DNA of 64,000 bases from Erigeron canadensis (lineage: Eukaryota; Streptophyta; Magnoliopsida; Asterales; Asteraceae), in assembly GCF_010389155.1 (NCBI RefSeq), contig NC_057768.1, positions 4,276,501 to 4,340,500 of the forward strand, written 5' to 3'. Of this stretch, positions 33,293 to 45,406 are shown one piece after another. Each line of letters starts with the position of its first letter. Positions within the stretch are counted from its first letter, which is position 1. Both the position numbers and the translations under genes were made by a program. Under the pieces are notes generated by a model. That model saw only the letters and a list, made by a program, of their open reading frames with translations. It was not told where the DNA came from and searched no databases.

Positions 33293-35857
33293 TAGAGATA
33301 TATATAATTTTTTCTATTTAAATTGATATATTAAATTTGCAAAAGACTTTCAAAAAGCTATCTTTCAAATTGAATGGTAGATAAAAACTTTTTATTACTA
33401 CATCAAGTTTTTGAGAAAGCTTTAATCCATTGAAGTTAAAAAACATTTATGACTTAAAAAATTTCAAGTTTTTGGAGGAGATAAACATTATCTTTCTTTT
33501 AGACTATATTATTAAAAAATATTTTAAAGACTTTTTCCAAGGTTTTATTATTGGAGGAAAAACTTAATAAAATTTTTTTTATAGAAAGTTTTTGATTAAA
33601 AGTAAAACTTTTTAAAAAGTTACCATTGGCGATGCTTTTATGTTTTTGCTGACAAAAGGAAATATGGTAAACTTGTATGCAAACTATTAAGTATTAAGTT
33701 AGATGAAGTTGTGCAAACTATTGAGGACGAAGTTGTGAGATTTAATCTTATGTACGGGTTCTTTTTTAAAAATTAACGAGCATGGTATCTGCGCGTTGCG
33801 ACGGATATCATGGACGATGGTAGTCATCTAGTTGAGGTGTTAGTGATGATGGACGACAGCGGTGGTTATTGACGAAAATAAGGGGTGCATGTTGTTTTGG
33901 TATATAGAAAGAGAGAATATTTTGTGTGTGTACTATTTTGATAGAAAAAAAATGATAATTGAGATATTTGTGTTTTGTTTTAATGAGAAGGGTAAGTTGG
34001 TAATTTTTTATGTCTTAAAAATTCTAAAGTTTCAACATCATCCTTATAATTTTTATAAAGGAGTATAGATGAGTTATAAAATTATATCTTAGTCTTAGAA
34101 AAACTATCGATTGCTGGCTTGTCTTTGAAAGTTTATTTGCAAATTCAATATATTCTGTTTTTATAATAAACAAAAAAAGACATTAATAATTTCAATAGGA
34201 CATGAATGATTCAAATAATTATAGTTGTGTATTCTTAAATATTACTAAAACATGATTTCACATGTATTAGAGACCTTTACGCAATACCTTCAACTCATTA
34301 CACTTTGGCTTTTGGCTATTAAAATTCAATGTAATCATGTTTTCGCATTACGTAGTTGCATTATGCCTCCTTTTTCCACTTGCTTACAAGTTGCCTTAAA
34401 AATGTTCATCATACATATTCGTTGGATGAGAAATTATCTATATATACATTATAAATTAAAATATTTGGTTATTTGTCTACAAATTTAAACTTTTAAATAT
34501 AGCAAACTGATTATTTTAATTATTCCAAAGTATATATCAGTAATTAAATTAAATAAAGAATCTTATGATAATATATATATATATATATATAAATATCATA
34601 TGTTTGACCAGGCCAAATAAAATAAAAACTAATTAAACCAAATTAAATTAGTTTATATTATAAACTGTCACTCATTTCAATTCTAACATCACCGACATCG
34701 ACTACTATACAATACCGAAAGCCGGCCACAATCAACCAACCAGTTAGCCAACCATGCTCGTTGACGAATTATATAATGAGCTACCAACGTGCATAATGTA
34801 GCTAGACATGATTCGAGAATAATTAAGTGGGGTTTAGTTATAAACTTTTGAAAAGGTTTATAAAATTAAAATGTAAGTTTTTTTAGAAAATTAGAAAGTA
34901 TCAGTTTGTTTAAACTTGATGTGGTACAATATGTTAAGGTTTATGGACTTGGTAAGGTCCATAGCATCTCGGATACTTTTAGGGAGAAAAAAGTGAGTGA
35001 AAACAAAAGAGAAGAAATGCCCATTACGACGTGGCTTTGTCCCACAAAAATAGAGAATCAATTGATAAAAGGAAAACCAAAAACATTAACAAATCGTACA
35101 CTCTCTTCGATTTTTTTTGTAGTTTTGACTTACAAATTTGAGGCAAAATAGTAATTCGGATATTTAATTTCATGATACAAAGTTACAAACTTATAGTTTT
35201 AAGATCCCCCTTTAAGATATACGGAGTAATATAAGTCTACAAATAACATATCTATTAATTGACTCCTTCAAGAGGCTCAACGAATGAAATAGAACACAAA
35301 AATAAAGCTAGGTTGATTATCGTACACCAACAATTTTAAAATCTTACATCACCAAACATACTTTAAGGTGTTGTACTGTACAATAATATGAAACAGTTTA
35401 GTTATGTTTAGTGATGTACGATTAAAAGGTACTAATGTATGGATAAAAGTAAAACATTTATACTCATTTGTAATTCATCTAAACTTTCTCTGATCCAGAC
35501 TATTTAGCCAATTGATTACGACATTTAACAATCAATTAATTTGTATTAGGCTTTTTAATGATGGTAAGCAGCCTATATCTATGTTGTACAAAATGAAAAG
35601 AATTTTCGATAATGAATAAACTAGGAGTTTGAGCCTTTGAGGTCCCAAAACTACATAAAAATAGAGAATATTCCCTTCTCCCATAAGATAACCATCTTTT
35701 TCGCAAGACCACTCATCCTAATGAAAGCTTTTATCTTGATAAAAATGAGCAGAATAAATCGTGTGTGAATTCGTATTAAAAAATACTTATAGTTTAATAA
35801 TTTACGAGGCTACTGCTCAAGGATTGGAAAACTAAATCATAGAACAAAATGTGTATG
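33293..35857. other. AT-rich intergenic DNA (2.6 kb)
   Basis: No gene recognised. Low-complexity A/T tracts, a (TA)n run near 34570-34591 and short AT-rich frames only. Nothing shows domain content or splice-flanked exons. Confidence 0.45.
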
Positions 35858-36179
35858 TTAGGGGGAGGGAGCCGAAGGAGAGGGTTGAGGGAGATGGGGG
35901 CGAGTTGTGAGAGAGCCGGAGAGCTTCGGCTGCAAGTCCGGCGAGTTGAGCGCGAGCTGGGTCAGGCGAGATGGGAGCTCGCCGAGAGTTGGAGAAGAAA
36001 GGGGCCAGAAGTGATAAGTTGGTGAAACTTCTTTTGACCGTTGAAGGACTAGGAGGAGAAGCAAGAGGAAGCCAGGGGCCAGAAGTGGCAAGTATATGAA
36101 ACTTCTTTATTTTTTTTATTTTCTTATATATTTTACCCATTTAAACTTCTAAAAACACAACACAAACTTCATATAAATT

Positions 36180-36590
36180 CTTAAAATGACATTTTATTAT
36201 TTAAAAGAGTACATTACAACATAATTAAAAGTACTTAACATTACAACATATTGAACACTTATTTTTTTTTGTTCGTAAACTGTTTCGGCATTTATGATCA
36301 AATGGTTCAAGTGGATGACCGCATCAGCAAGTTCTTCCATAGTTTTTTCAATCTTGTCGATCTTACCCTGCAAATAAGTAAAGTATTGACACTCAAGATT
36401 AGTACAATGCCCGGTTTATATATAATCGATTTCTTTTTTACACCATTGCCTCTTCGCCTTTAGTTTTCGACCAACGGCAACAAGTTCCTCTTTGAACATT
36501 CGGTGGTCGAGGATATCAGCCATGATACTGTCATTCACTTGATCGACAGTTATTGGTGGTTTTCAGTATGGGGCATTTGATGAAGAAGCC
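36180..36590 (-). pseudogene. left ORF of the TIR element, copy 2, two stops
   Basis: Homologue of the intact ORF at 25654-26061. It starts with ATG at 36588-36590 (MASSSNAP). TGA replaces the CGA codon seen in copy 1 shortly after the start. TAA replaces a CAA codon in DYI-stop-TGHCTNLE. Both are C-to-T changes. The rest aligns closely, including DQVNDSIM, DILDHRMFK and YLQGKIDKIE. Function unknown. Confidence 0.72.
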
Positions 36591-36645
36591 ATTTCAGATA
36601 TATAGAAGTTTGAGTTTTGATCTGAAATCTTTTATAAGGTCCCAG

Positions 36646-36828
36646 TATTTATAGGTAGATTTCAAAGACGCTCCTCCAACGTTCAAAATTCAAAATATTT
36701 ACACTTTCAGTCCCTCTAACGTTTGAATTCAAAATATTTACACTTTTAGCCCCTTAAACGACCAAAAATTCAAAAACATTTACACTTATAGTCCCTGAAC
36801 GGCTACCTGGATTGTCACTCTATAAATA
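36646..36828. promoter_or_regulatory. bidirectional promoter of the divergent ORF pair, copy 2
   Basis: TATTTATA (36646-36653, minus) and TATAAATA (36821-36828, plus) face outward around three tandem units of about 40 bp starting near 36678, with AACG, ATTTACAC and AGTCCCT landmarks. The plus TATA is 80 bases before ATG 36908. Confidence 0.72.
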
Positions 36829-36907
36829 GAAACTTACAACACAATTTAGATTCATCATCAACTCTAAATTTCATTCTTTCACAAAGTCACTCACTCATTT
36901 TAACCAA

Positions 36908-37378
36908 ATGGCGTCCTCATCATCAAAACACAATGGTCACCGACCTCATCTGACCGAAGATGAGATGAAAACACGAATCATGGCTGATATCAAAGAGGAC
37001 ACCCTCCTTCAAACTGATCTCTCCAGGGTCCTGGGTTACCTACGCAAGAAAAGACGACAATGCGAGCAACATGTTGCTATTATTGAAGCACCAGGCCGCA
37101 AGGTCTTGAAACACGAAGAGACATATTCTTTGTTTATGCAGGATGAGATCAAGAGGGTGAAGGGGGTGGTCAATGATGTTTTTCAGGCGGGTCACACGTT
37201 GGGTGACCAATGCACTTGGGCCGAATCGTACCACGACAATTGCGGGGAAGACAAAACAACAGATGAAGTCAAATGCTCGGAACACGACAAGTGGTGACTC
37301 AACGAACGCGCGTACCGTGGATTAGGAAATATGTCAATCAACGATGATGAGAATCAAGAGTAGTTATGTTTTTTTTAA
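36908..37378 (+). CDS. unidentified protein of about 130-150 aa of the TIR element (right ORF)
   Basis: Family not recognised. It opens MASSSSKHNGHRPHLTEDEM, then IMADIKEDTLLQTDLSRVLG and the basic, helical YLRKKRRQCEQHV. A second helical part (FMQDEIKRVKGVVNDVFQAG) is followed by a Cys/His/Asp-rich end (residues about 98-129: DQCTWAESY, NCGEDKTTDEVKC, EHDKW) that could bind a metal ion. A TGA at 37295-37297 ends the frame where copy 1 has TGG. Behind it LNERAYRGLGNMSINDDEN continues to a TAG at 37361-37363, so the ancestral protein was probably longer and this copy is slightly truncated. It is related in layout to the left ORF, suggesting the pair arose by inverted duplication. Whether it is expressed is unknown. 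Confidence 0.55.
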
Positions 37379-37672
37379 GTTATGCATTGTGTGTTTTTAT
37401 TACGTACGTGTGTGTTTTTACTTTTAAAATGTAATGTTTTTAAGTGTTATGTAATATTTGGCTATTAATAAAAGTTATAAATTAAAAAGGGTTAGTTATG
37501 TAAAGTTTATAAAGTTAAGGATAAATTATTAAAATGTGAAGAAAAGGCTGAGAGTTTCGGATGCCACTAAAAAATATTGAAAAATGGTTGGAGGGTTAAA
37601 ATAAGGTGAAGTAATTTGATTGGATAAAATTGAGGGTTGAGAGAGTTGAACTCTCCGGCTCCCTCTCCCTTA

Positions 37673-38050
37673 ATACGTTAATATGTTAAGTTGTTAACTT
37701 TTCTAATAAAGTCAACAGTAAATGGGGACATCTATTGACTTTCTATATTTATTTTGTTTTTCTAAATATATTAAAAGAAATCGAACATGTTTTTTGACTT
37801 TTTTTCTTTCATTTTTTTTTTTTAATTTTTTCAAATACACAAATTTGGATTGAGTGATAAGCCAAAACATGTATTCTTTTTATTGAAAAATGATAATAAG
37901 AGCTTACAACCTATTATACGTTTAAAAACTATTACAATATATTTTAAAAATCACATCTTAAATTTCTCAACGGCAATGTATAAATTTTAATACACCAATT
38001 AGTTTTTAATTAATGACAACACTAAGAACTAACAAAACCCTTTATAAGAT
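37673..38050. other. AT-rich intergenic DNA
   Basis: Nothing recognised; A/T-rich homopolymer runs. Confidence 0.4.
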
Positions 38051-38058
38051 GTTCAAAT

Positions 38059-38571
38059 TAGAGGTGCACAAAAAAACCGGTTAAGCTAACCGATCCGTTT
38101 AAAAACCGGTTAACCTAACCGGTTACTAACCGATTTGTACTGTACCGGTTATAGGTTATTATTAACCATAGGTTAGTAACCGATCATCACTTAAACAAAT
38201 AATCAGTTATTAACCGGTTAACCATTAACCGGTGTTTTTCCAATAATATTAACCTATAACCGGTTAACTTATATATTATTAATAATATTTATATTATTTA
38301 TATTATTAAATAAGTAAGTGGATATTTATATATTATTAATAATATGTATAGGTTTTTGCTTCAGTTAATAACAACCGAAAATAGGTTAACCTATTCGGTT
38401 AACCGGTTTTTCTTATCCGTAGTCGGTTACCCCGGTTAAGATTTTTTCGTATACTAACCGGTTAGTAACCGTTATAGGTTAACCGTAATCGATTATTTTT
38501 TTAAAAAAAATTAACCGATTTCGGTTACTAAAAAAAAAACCAGAACCGATTAACCTATTTTTGCACCTCTA
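38059..38571. mobile_element. hAT-type MITE (513 bp)
   Basis: TIR TAGAGGTGCACAAAAA with its counterpart TTTTTGCACCTCTA at the right end. An 8-bp duplication, GTTCAAAT (38051-38058) and GTTAAAAT (38572-38579), has one mismatch. The inside is almost wholly AACCGGTTA-type motifs in both orientations. No transposase. Confidence 0.87.
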
Positions 38572-38717
38572 GTTAAAATAGTTAGATTAGTTGAAGAGAT
38601 ATTAAGTTTGTGTTCAGATTATATGTTGATGTGATCAGGAAGGAAGTTTATTAAACTATTACAGAAATATCTTAATTAAACAAAGTATAGTAAAACAAAA
38701 AATTAATCTTTCCCTAA

Positions 38718-38980
38718 TCTATAATCCCTTATAAAACATATTGAACTACCTATATTAGAAAATTCAGCAATTTTTTCAATATCCCCATATTACCCATAAT
38801 TCACACATTATCTTAAATTCTATATCTCTAAACACAATCAGACAAACACCCTACCAAAATCTAATACACAGTCACTTCTTTCTCTCCTTCCTATTTACAC
38901 ACACTCATATCGATTCCTCCCCCACTGTTTTATATTATCATCACCGTTTAACCGCCGCAACGTGAGGGCACCAACCCTCG
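38718..38980 (+). mobile_element. short Helitron relative (263 bp)
   Basis: Starts TCTATAATCCCTTATAAAAC after an A and ends with CCGCCGCAACGTGAGGG followed by CCCTCG and a T, very like the Helitron at 27445-27877. The 3' hairpin is weakened by mutation. Non-coding. Confidence 0.6.
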
Positions 38981-39144
38981 TATAACTTAAAACTCATGTA
39001 TTTACGCTTTTAGTTTCTTACGGTAAACAAATTGCAACCCCAAATATACGGATATATTGTGTTGTTTTGTCTATATGTAGTTAGTAGCTTTAATAAGAAA
39101 AATGTTTTTGTTGAGTACATCAATTTATGAGAGAATAGATAGAT

Positions 39145-39456
39145 TTTTTTTGAAAGGTGAATTTCGCTTGAGAATTTCGTGTCGCGATTCGACAGCGGGA
39201 GGTATAACATACGTTGTCTTAACTGGGTCAGCGTTAGAGAGCTCCCATGAAGTAGAAATGTCTATTTCAAATACCCGATGGGGGGAAAACCCCCTACTAA
39301 CCCGCCCTAAGGCACGACGATCAATAGGGGTAAACCCTGCCTCCTCAGACTTGAACCTGGGTATATCTAAGCCAAACCTTCATAGAAAGACTTCCTATGT
39401 ACTTCCCAAGTTTTGAACCCAAGACCTCTTACAAGCTTGAGCTAACTAGGAAGTAC
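39145..39456 (-). mobile_element. full-length tRNA-derived SINE with 16-bp target duplication
   Basis: Perfect direct repeats GAGAGAATAGATAGAT lie at 39129-39144 and 39457-39472. Between them, on the minus strand, is a body with an A-box-like TAGCTCAAGCTTG (39432-39446 region) and a B-box-like GGTTCAAAACT (39409-39419). It ends in a short poly(A), seen as T8 at 39144-39151 on the plus strand. These are the marks of LINE-driven retrotransposition of a pol III SINE. The short plus-strand frame across it is not a gene. Confidence 0.88.
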
Positions 39457-39472
39457 GAGAGAATAGATAGAT

Positions 39473-40603
39473 AAGAGAATTGAATGGGAAAAGCACATTG
39501 TTGTGGTCCTCTTGGTAACATGCTTACTATGTCGTAGTCATGATTCGCCATTTTCCTTCCAACAATTTTCTTTAAAGAGTAAAGAACCCTTTCAAAGAAA
39601 GAAAGATTCGCAGCACACTATTGTTCATCTTTCCCCTTTTAAAATTAAATAAGATAATAATAAATATAAATAATTTATTAGGCTTATAAGAATGCCTAAC
39701 AATCAGGTGTTTAAACACGACAGATCGAGAGTAAGACTAAACACGAAATGAGTTGGATTCATTTTCCATTACATTTGTTTTTAAAAGGATTAATCTCATA
39801 TCAAACACTCAATTTTTAAACATATTTTTAGAATTACTAAATAAGTCACACATCTATAGTAAACTATATATAAAAAAAATTATCATGTTGAAAGTTAAAA
39901 AATAAAAAAAATATGAATTGATCAAAATATCTTTGATGAATTACACCATCAATACTTTAAAGGATGTTTAATAAGATGAAATGAAAATGGTGAAAAAAAT
40001 AAGAAAAATTTCTTTTGTTTGGTTGCATAAAAAATGTAATCAAAGAGATAAAAACACTTTCATTTTAATCATTTCTTCCAAAATGAAGAATAATGATTAG
40101 AATCAAGTTCATTCTTATTTCTCATGAATTTTTATTCTAATTAATTTTAACTATTTATATATAATAAAATAATTATATTTTGTTAAATTGTTTTTTCTTA
40201 TTAATTACAAATAAACATTTACAAATTCATACGGTAAATTAAATGGACCAATCACATGTAAAATCATTTTTTCTTTTTTAAATCTCTCCTTTTATTTTAT
40301 TGGTAATAATACATGAGTTTATATAAATTTATTTATAATAAATCTGTCACTGTAGCATTTCATTTATTTCAAACTTACTAGATTAATCACATATACTATT
40401 ACTTTTATAATAAGTTAAATTAAAAAGAAAAAGAAAATAAACCAAATTAATTATTTAATTCATTCAATAAATTTCCAAAGATAACCACTAACATAAAACA
40501 AAAACAAAAAACAACAAGCATCCTAGATCTTGCACACTACAGAAGCTTCCCTTCTCTATTTTACACACAAACACAAACACACACTTGCAAAAAAAAACAT
40601 GAA
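39473..40603. other. AT-rich DNA upstream of the formin gene
   Basis: No gene. It contains the presumed formin promoter and 5' UTR. The last 60 bases are CA-rich (ACACAAACACAAACACACAC), as is common in plant leaders. No TATA box can be assigned with confidence. Confidence 0.4.
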
Positions 40604-40646
40604 TTGTATGAAGAAACAAACACAATGAAACCATATAATAAGAACA

Positions 40647-40684
<38 letters not shown>

Positions 40685-43600
40685 CATTTAATCATTTTCT
40701 TAATCATCTTTCCATTCTTCACACCAGTCACTACCACCACTCACCGGAGAAGAATCCTCCACCAGCCATTATATCCAGCAACTACACCACCACAACCACC
40801 ACCATCTCCACCACCATCCACCACCACCGACCACCCTTTCTTTCAAGCAACCCCAAATGGACAACAAACCCCATCACCACCACCACCCCCACCAACAGCC
40901 GCCGCAGCCACAGTCCCAATTCCACCCCAACCAGCCACCGGCGCAAAACCCGGAAAGAAAATAGCAGTTGTTATTTCAGTCGGAATAGTAACACTTGGTA
41001 TGCTTTCTGCATTAGCTTTTTTCATATATAAAAGAAAGTCAAAACCCAAGTTACTGGATTCAAGTAAAAATTTTAGTAACAGTTTTACTGACCAAAATTC
41101 GTCAGTAAATTTGCCACCATCAAATTTTTTATATATTGGTACAGTTGAGCCATCAACTGAATCTATAAATACTATGAGTTTAAATTCTCATAATGAGTCA
41201 CCTTATAATAAGTTAAATTCTATTAAAAGATCTGATAGATATAGACCCAGTCCAGAATTACAGCCACTTCCGCCGTTAACTAAGCCGGCGGCGGTGGTGC
41301 CGCCGGCGATGTCCTCTTCTTCTGATGAGGAAGAAGAGGAAGAAAGTTATCATGATTTTTATACACCAAATGGTTCAACAGCAAGTACTGATGATGGGTT
41401 TTCTTTAAAAAGTTTTTCTTTGAAAAGAAATCTTTACTCGAAAAGGACGTCGCCGTCGCCGAAATCGAGGTTGTCGGTGTCGTCTTCGCCGGAGATCGCT
41501 AGTTCTCCGGCGAAAGAGGTTGGGCCCAGGAGGGCGAAATTTGCTGGCCCGCCTCCTGGGCCTGATATGACACGTTTGAATAATGAAAAGGGGAAAATCC
41601 CGGTACCACCGCCTCCGCCGTTGATGGGGGTGGAAAAGGCGGCGGGGTTTTCGGGAAAGAGGAAAGATAAACAATTTGGGAAAATGGAGTTGATGAGTAC
41701 TCCTCCTGTTGCTAAAGTGATTCCAAAAATGGTGAAAAAGATGTCGTTTAAGAATGAGGAGGCTGAAGAGAATGATGGGGATGGTTCCAAACCCAAGTTG
41801 AAGCCTCTGCATTGGGATAAAGTCCGGGCTACCTCAGACCGGGCCACCGTTTGGGACCAGTTGAAATCTAGCTCATTTCAGTAAGTATTTTTTTAGCATT
41901 GTTTTTTTTACTGTTAAGATTTAGAGTTGAATTTGAGGTCCTTACACTCACCTGGGGTAATATTAGTGTGATTGTTTATTTGTTCCTTCAAATGAGCTAA
42001 AACGTACTCAATACTTGAATCCTTAAGGCGTGTTTTGATTTCGATAAATGCCGTGAGCTATAGACATTTGAAATACACACTCAACAAACTGTAACATGGT
42101 TACGTTGAAATGTAAAAGAAGTGAATACATGCGTTGAAATGTAAAAGAAGTGAATACATGCTTCAATTTAACACAATAATTTTTAATAGAATTGCCCGAA
42201 AATGTAAGCTTGTTCTTTATAATGGTAAAAAAGTGTATGATAATAAAAGGTACATATTTTGGTGTGATTAATCCTTTATTAGATGAATCATAGGTTTTCA
42301 GTGCTAATTTGCATGCATTTTTGTGTTTTCGTAGACTGAATGAGGATATAATGGAGTCTCTTTTTGGAACCAATTCGGGTGGTTCAGCGAAAAAAGAAGA
42401 GACACAAAAATCGGTTGTGCCTCCGTCAATGAAGGAGATTAGAGTTTTGGATCCAAAGAAGTCACAAAACATAGCCATTCTTTTGAGAGCACTAAATGTA
42501 ACACAAGAAGAAGTATCCAAAGCACTTCTAGAAGGTAAATTGACAGTTCATTTGTTTGTATTATGTCAAGAAAATTGGATTTTCCTGACAAAAGCTTTTC
42601 GTTTTGCATATTATTTTCGGACAACAGGGCATCAAGATAGCTTAAGTGCCGAACTCTTGGAAACACTTGTAAAAATGGCTCCTACAAAAGAGGAAGAGAT
42701 AAAACTGAAAGATTTCAGAGGTGATTTATCAACATTAGGGTCTGCTGAAAGATTTCTAAAGGCAATTCTTGATATTCCATTTGCATTCAAAAGAGTTGAA
42801 GCCATGCTTTACCGAGCAAACTTTGAAAATGAAGTGAAATACTTGATGTCTTGTTTTCAGACATTGGAGGTATTGTGTAAAAATCGTTTAATAGTATAAT
42901 ATTTTTAAGATTCATGTACCTCGTATTTGAATATACATTTACGTATAAGTTGCTTTCAGGCAGCAAGTGAAGAACTAAAGAGCAGCCGGTTATTCCTTAA
43001 ACTCCTTGAAGCTGTCTTACGAGCAGGAAACCGGATGAATGTTGGGACAAATCGTGGTGAAGCTACAGCTTTTAAGCTAGACACCCTTTTAAAACTAGTG
43101 GATATAAAGGGAACAGATGGAAAAACCACATTGCTTCATTTTGTAGTGCAAGAAATAATCAGATCGGAAGGCATCGATTCAAGTTCCAAAAATGAGTCAT
43201 ATCCTACATTTAGTGAAGGAACTTTCAAGAAACAAGGACTGCAAATTGTCAGTGGACTAAGCAGAGAATTAAGTCATGTGAAGAAAGCTGCGGGAATGGA
43301 CTCGGATGTTCTTAGAGGTTACGTATCAAAACTTGAAATGGGGTTGCAGAAAATTCGATCAGAAGTTGGGACACAAGAAATTGAAGGAAACTTTTATCGG
43401 TCGATGAGAGTTTTTGTTAAAGAAGCAGAAGTTGAACTTGCAAAGATCAAGATTGATGAAAGGAAGGCGTTAGCAGCTGTTAAAGAGGTGACTGAATATT
43501 TTCATGGTGATAATGTGAAAGAGGGGGTGTATCCATTAAGAATCTTTATGATTGTAAGAGACTTTTTGGGCATATTGGATAATGTATGCAAGGAAGTTGG

Positions 43601-43745
43601 ACAAATGCAAGATAGAGTAATGGTGGGTTCGGCTAGATCCTTTAGAGTTCCTCCTTCTGCACCATTACCAGTCATGAGCAGATATAATGTGCGTCATAAT
43701 AGTAGTAGTTCAGATGAAGAAAGCTCGTATTCATCTCCAAGATAA
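40604..43745 (+). CDS. class I plant formin (FH2 protein), four exons
   Basis: Nucleates and elongates actin filaments, anchored in the plasma membrane. Exons are 40604-41880, 42335-42534, 42628-42869 and 42960-43745; all introns are GT-AG and the frame closes, giving about 834 aa. Order: N-terminal hydrophobic segment (residues about 28-40, [11 protein letters not shown]), a Pro-rich extracellular part, a membrane segment (about 120-142, [20 protein letters not shown]) followed by KRKSK, an acidic and Ser-rich linker, short FH1-type proline runs (VPPPPPL), then FH2 from [22 protein letters not shown]2 hallmarks [20 protein letters not shown] and LLHFVVQEI are present. The signal peptide is preceded by 12 consecutive Tyr codons from a (TAT)n microsatellite; a second Met (40625) is an alternative start. 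Intron 1 holds a 29-bp tandem duplication (42104-42161). It appears intact. Confidence 0.93.
40649..40685 (+). repeat. (TAT)n microsatellite coding poly-Tyr
   Basis: About 12 TAT codons in phase with the formin frame, just before the hydrophobic signal segment. Length change would add or remove tyrosines without shifting the frame. Confidence 0.9.
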
Positions 43746-45174
43746 GATCTGGCAGGGAAATTTATCTTATAATGTACAAATATAAACTTACCTTCTTATT
43801 AGACACTTAAACAAATCAAATATCTGAAAGCGCTACAAATTCACATGAAGAAGGTATTCGGAGGTCCGAAACACTGGATTTCAAGGATCTTGGAATGAGG
43901 TATAGATTACAAAGTTACACTTAGTCTTCTTCGTTTACATACGAAAGTATACGGATTTATATTTACGTGCATCATGCTTTAGTTTGAGCTTTAGAAGAAC
44001 ATAATTTCATCAAGAGGTAAATTCTTTTATGTTTTTGTGCTCCTTTCTGAATTCTCTTACAGTAATTTGTTGTACCAAAATTTTTGCAGTTTTTTTCCTG
44101 TAGTACATGCGCTTCTGTTTAATGATGTTATTCTTATACTAGGCTCTGCTGCCGGAAATATAAATAAAACACGTTGGGTGTTCCATCAAACACAATATGT
44201 TGTTTTGTATTTGCGTTTAGGAACATTAAAGTCTAATCTAGTCGCATCTAGTCTTTTACTGTACATGTAATTTAGATAAGATCATTCTTGGATTTTAGTA
44301 CGACAAACCTTGATAAAGTTGGCGATGGAAATGTGTCCGTCGACTACACATATATGGAAAACACAAGCTTCACATAAAAGGAAGGGGGTACACTAAAGTT
44401 GCAGATTCTGCTTTAGTAAAGAGATAAGTGAAAGCAAAATGTATAACACTAGAGGGATAGATGAGTGGTAGAAGGAACTCCTAATGTGCTTTAAGTAAAA
44501 GATGTATTCTTTCTCATTTTCAAATATGCTATCTCTGCTTTTCCTTTTTTATTGTACTCTTGTTTTCTAAGCCGAAAAAATAATTGAACGTATTCGGTAC
44601 GTAATCAAGTAAGAAATCCTTACAATTCAAACTGTATATATTTTTTAATCCTAATCAAGTTTCGATAATCTGAAGGATCTCCACTGGACAGTGACGGTTC
44701 CATGTATATGTAAAGGGGGTCATTGACCACCCTTGTAAAATCTAATCATCTACAAAGCCCACATCAAAAATCTGATGAACCCTCTTATAAACTCACAAGG
44801 AACCCCCTTGGACTCTTAAAACACAATAAACTCAGTTGATAAAGACCAAAACTGTCATGAGCCAATGTAGAATGCTGATGGTGTTATTACTTTTTACCAA
44901 TGCTTTGATCCCCTTTCCACCCTTTAATTCTGTTTGATAACTGATGAAATGGTAAGGAGATTTAAGAGCGTTTTTTAAAGTTATTTTGATGTGTATTGGA
45001 GTATTTAGTATAGAAGGTAGATATATAATCTGTAATGTATAGAGATAATGTTCTTTGATTGTGAATCTTAAGGTGACCTGACACTTTACAAGACCACAGC
45101 TTGTGGTTGTGGTTTTCCTTATTTCTATTATGCAGTCTAGAGTTTACATTTGTTTGTTCATCTTTATTTAATGA
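43746..45174. other. formin 3' UTR and intergenic DNA
   Basis: The first few hundred bases probably form the 3' UTR. No further gene recognised. The stretch 44690-44830 (CAGTGACGGTTCCATG onward) looks like a fragment of a dispersed repeat. Confidence 0.4.
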
Positions 45175-45406
45175 GTTAATTACATAATGGTACCTAGACT
45201 ATACACCATATTATTCATTACTTACCTATAGTTTAAAATTTACGTTAATCATACCCCAACTTGTCATTTATGCACTCGGATGATACCTGAACCTGACGGG
45301 CGTCAATTTGGCCGTTAAGTTGGGGTATGGCTACCGTAAATTTTAAACTATAAGTAAGTAATCAGTAATATTGTGCATAATCTAGGTACCATTTATGTAA
45401 TTAACC
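45175..45406. mobile_element. foldback MITE M, copy 1
   Basis: Ends GTTAATTACATAATGGTACC and its reverse complement GGTACCATTTATGTAATTAA. The halves pair along most of their length around CATACCCCAACTTG. Copy 2 lies at 46253-46485 in inverted orientation, as shown by the asymmetric centre (CACTCGGATGATACCTGAAC). Confidence 0.8.

Larger units (their letters stand above)
35861..37669. mobile_element. Harbinger-like TIR element with divergent small ORFs, copy 2
   Basis: TIRs GGGGGAGGGAGCCGAAGG (left) and, reverse complemented, GGGAGAGGGAGCCGGAGA (right). A perfect TTA duplication flanks them (35858-35860 and 37670-37672), the PIF/Harbinger signature. Gene order, promoter and 3' regions match copy 1 throughout. 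This copy keeps a nearly full right ORF and a broken left ORF, the opposite of copy 1. Confidence 0.87.

Noticed and set aside
41405..41847. Minus-strand frames over the formin exon 1
   Set aside because: Arg- and Pro-rich shadows of the formin coding strand.
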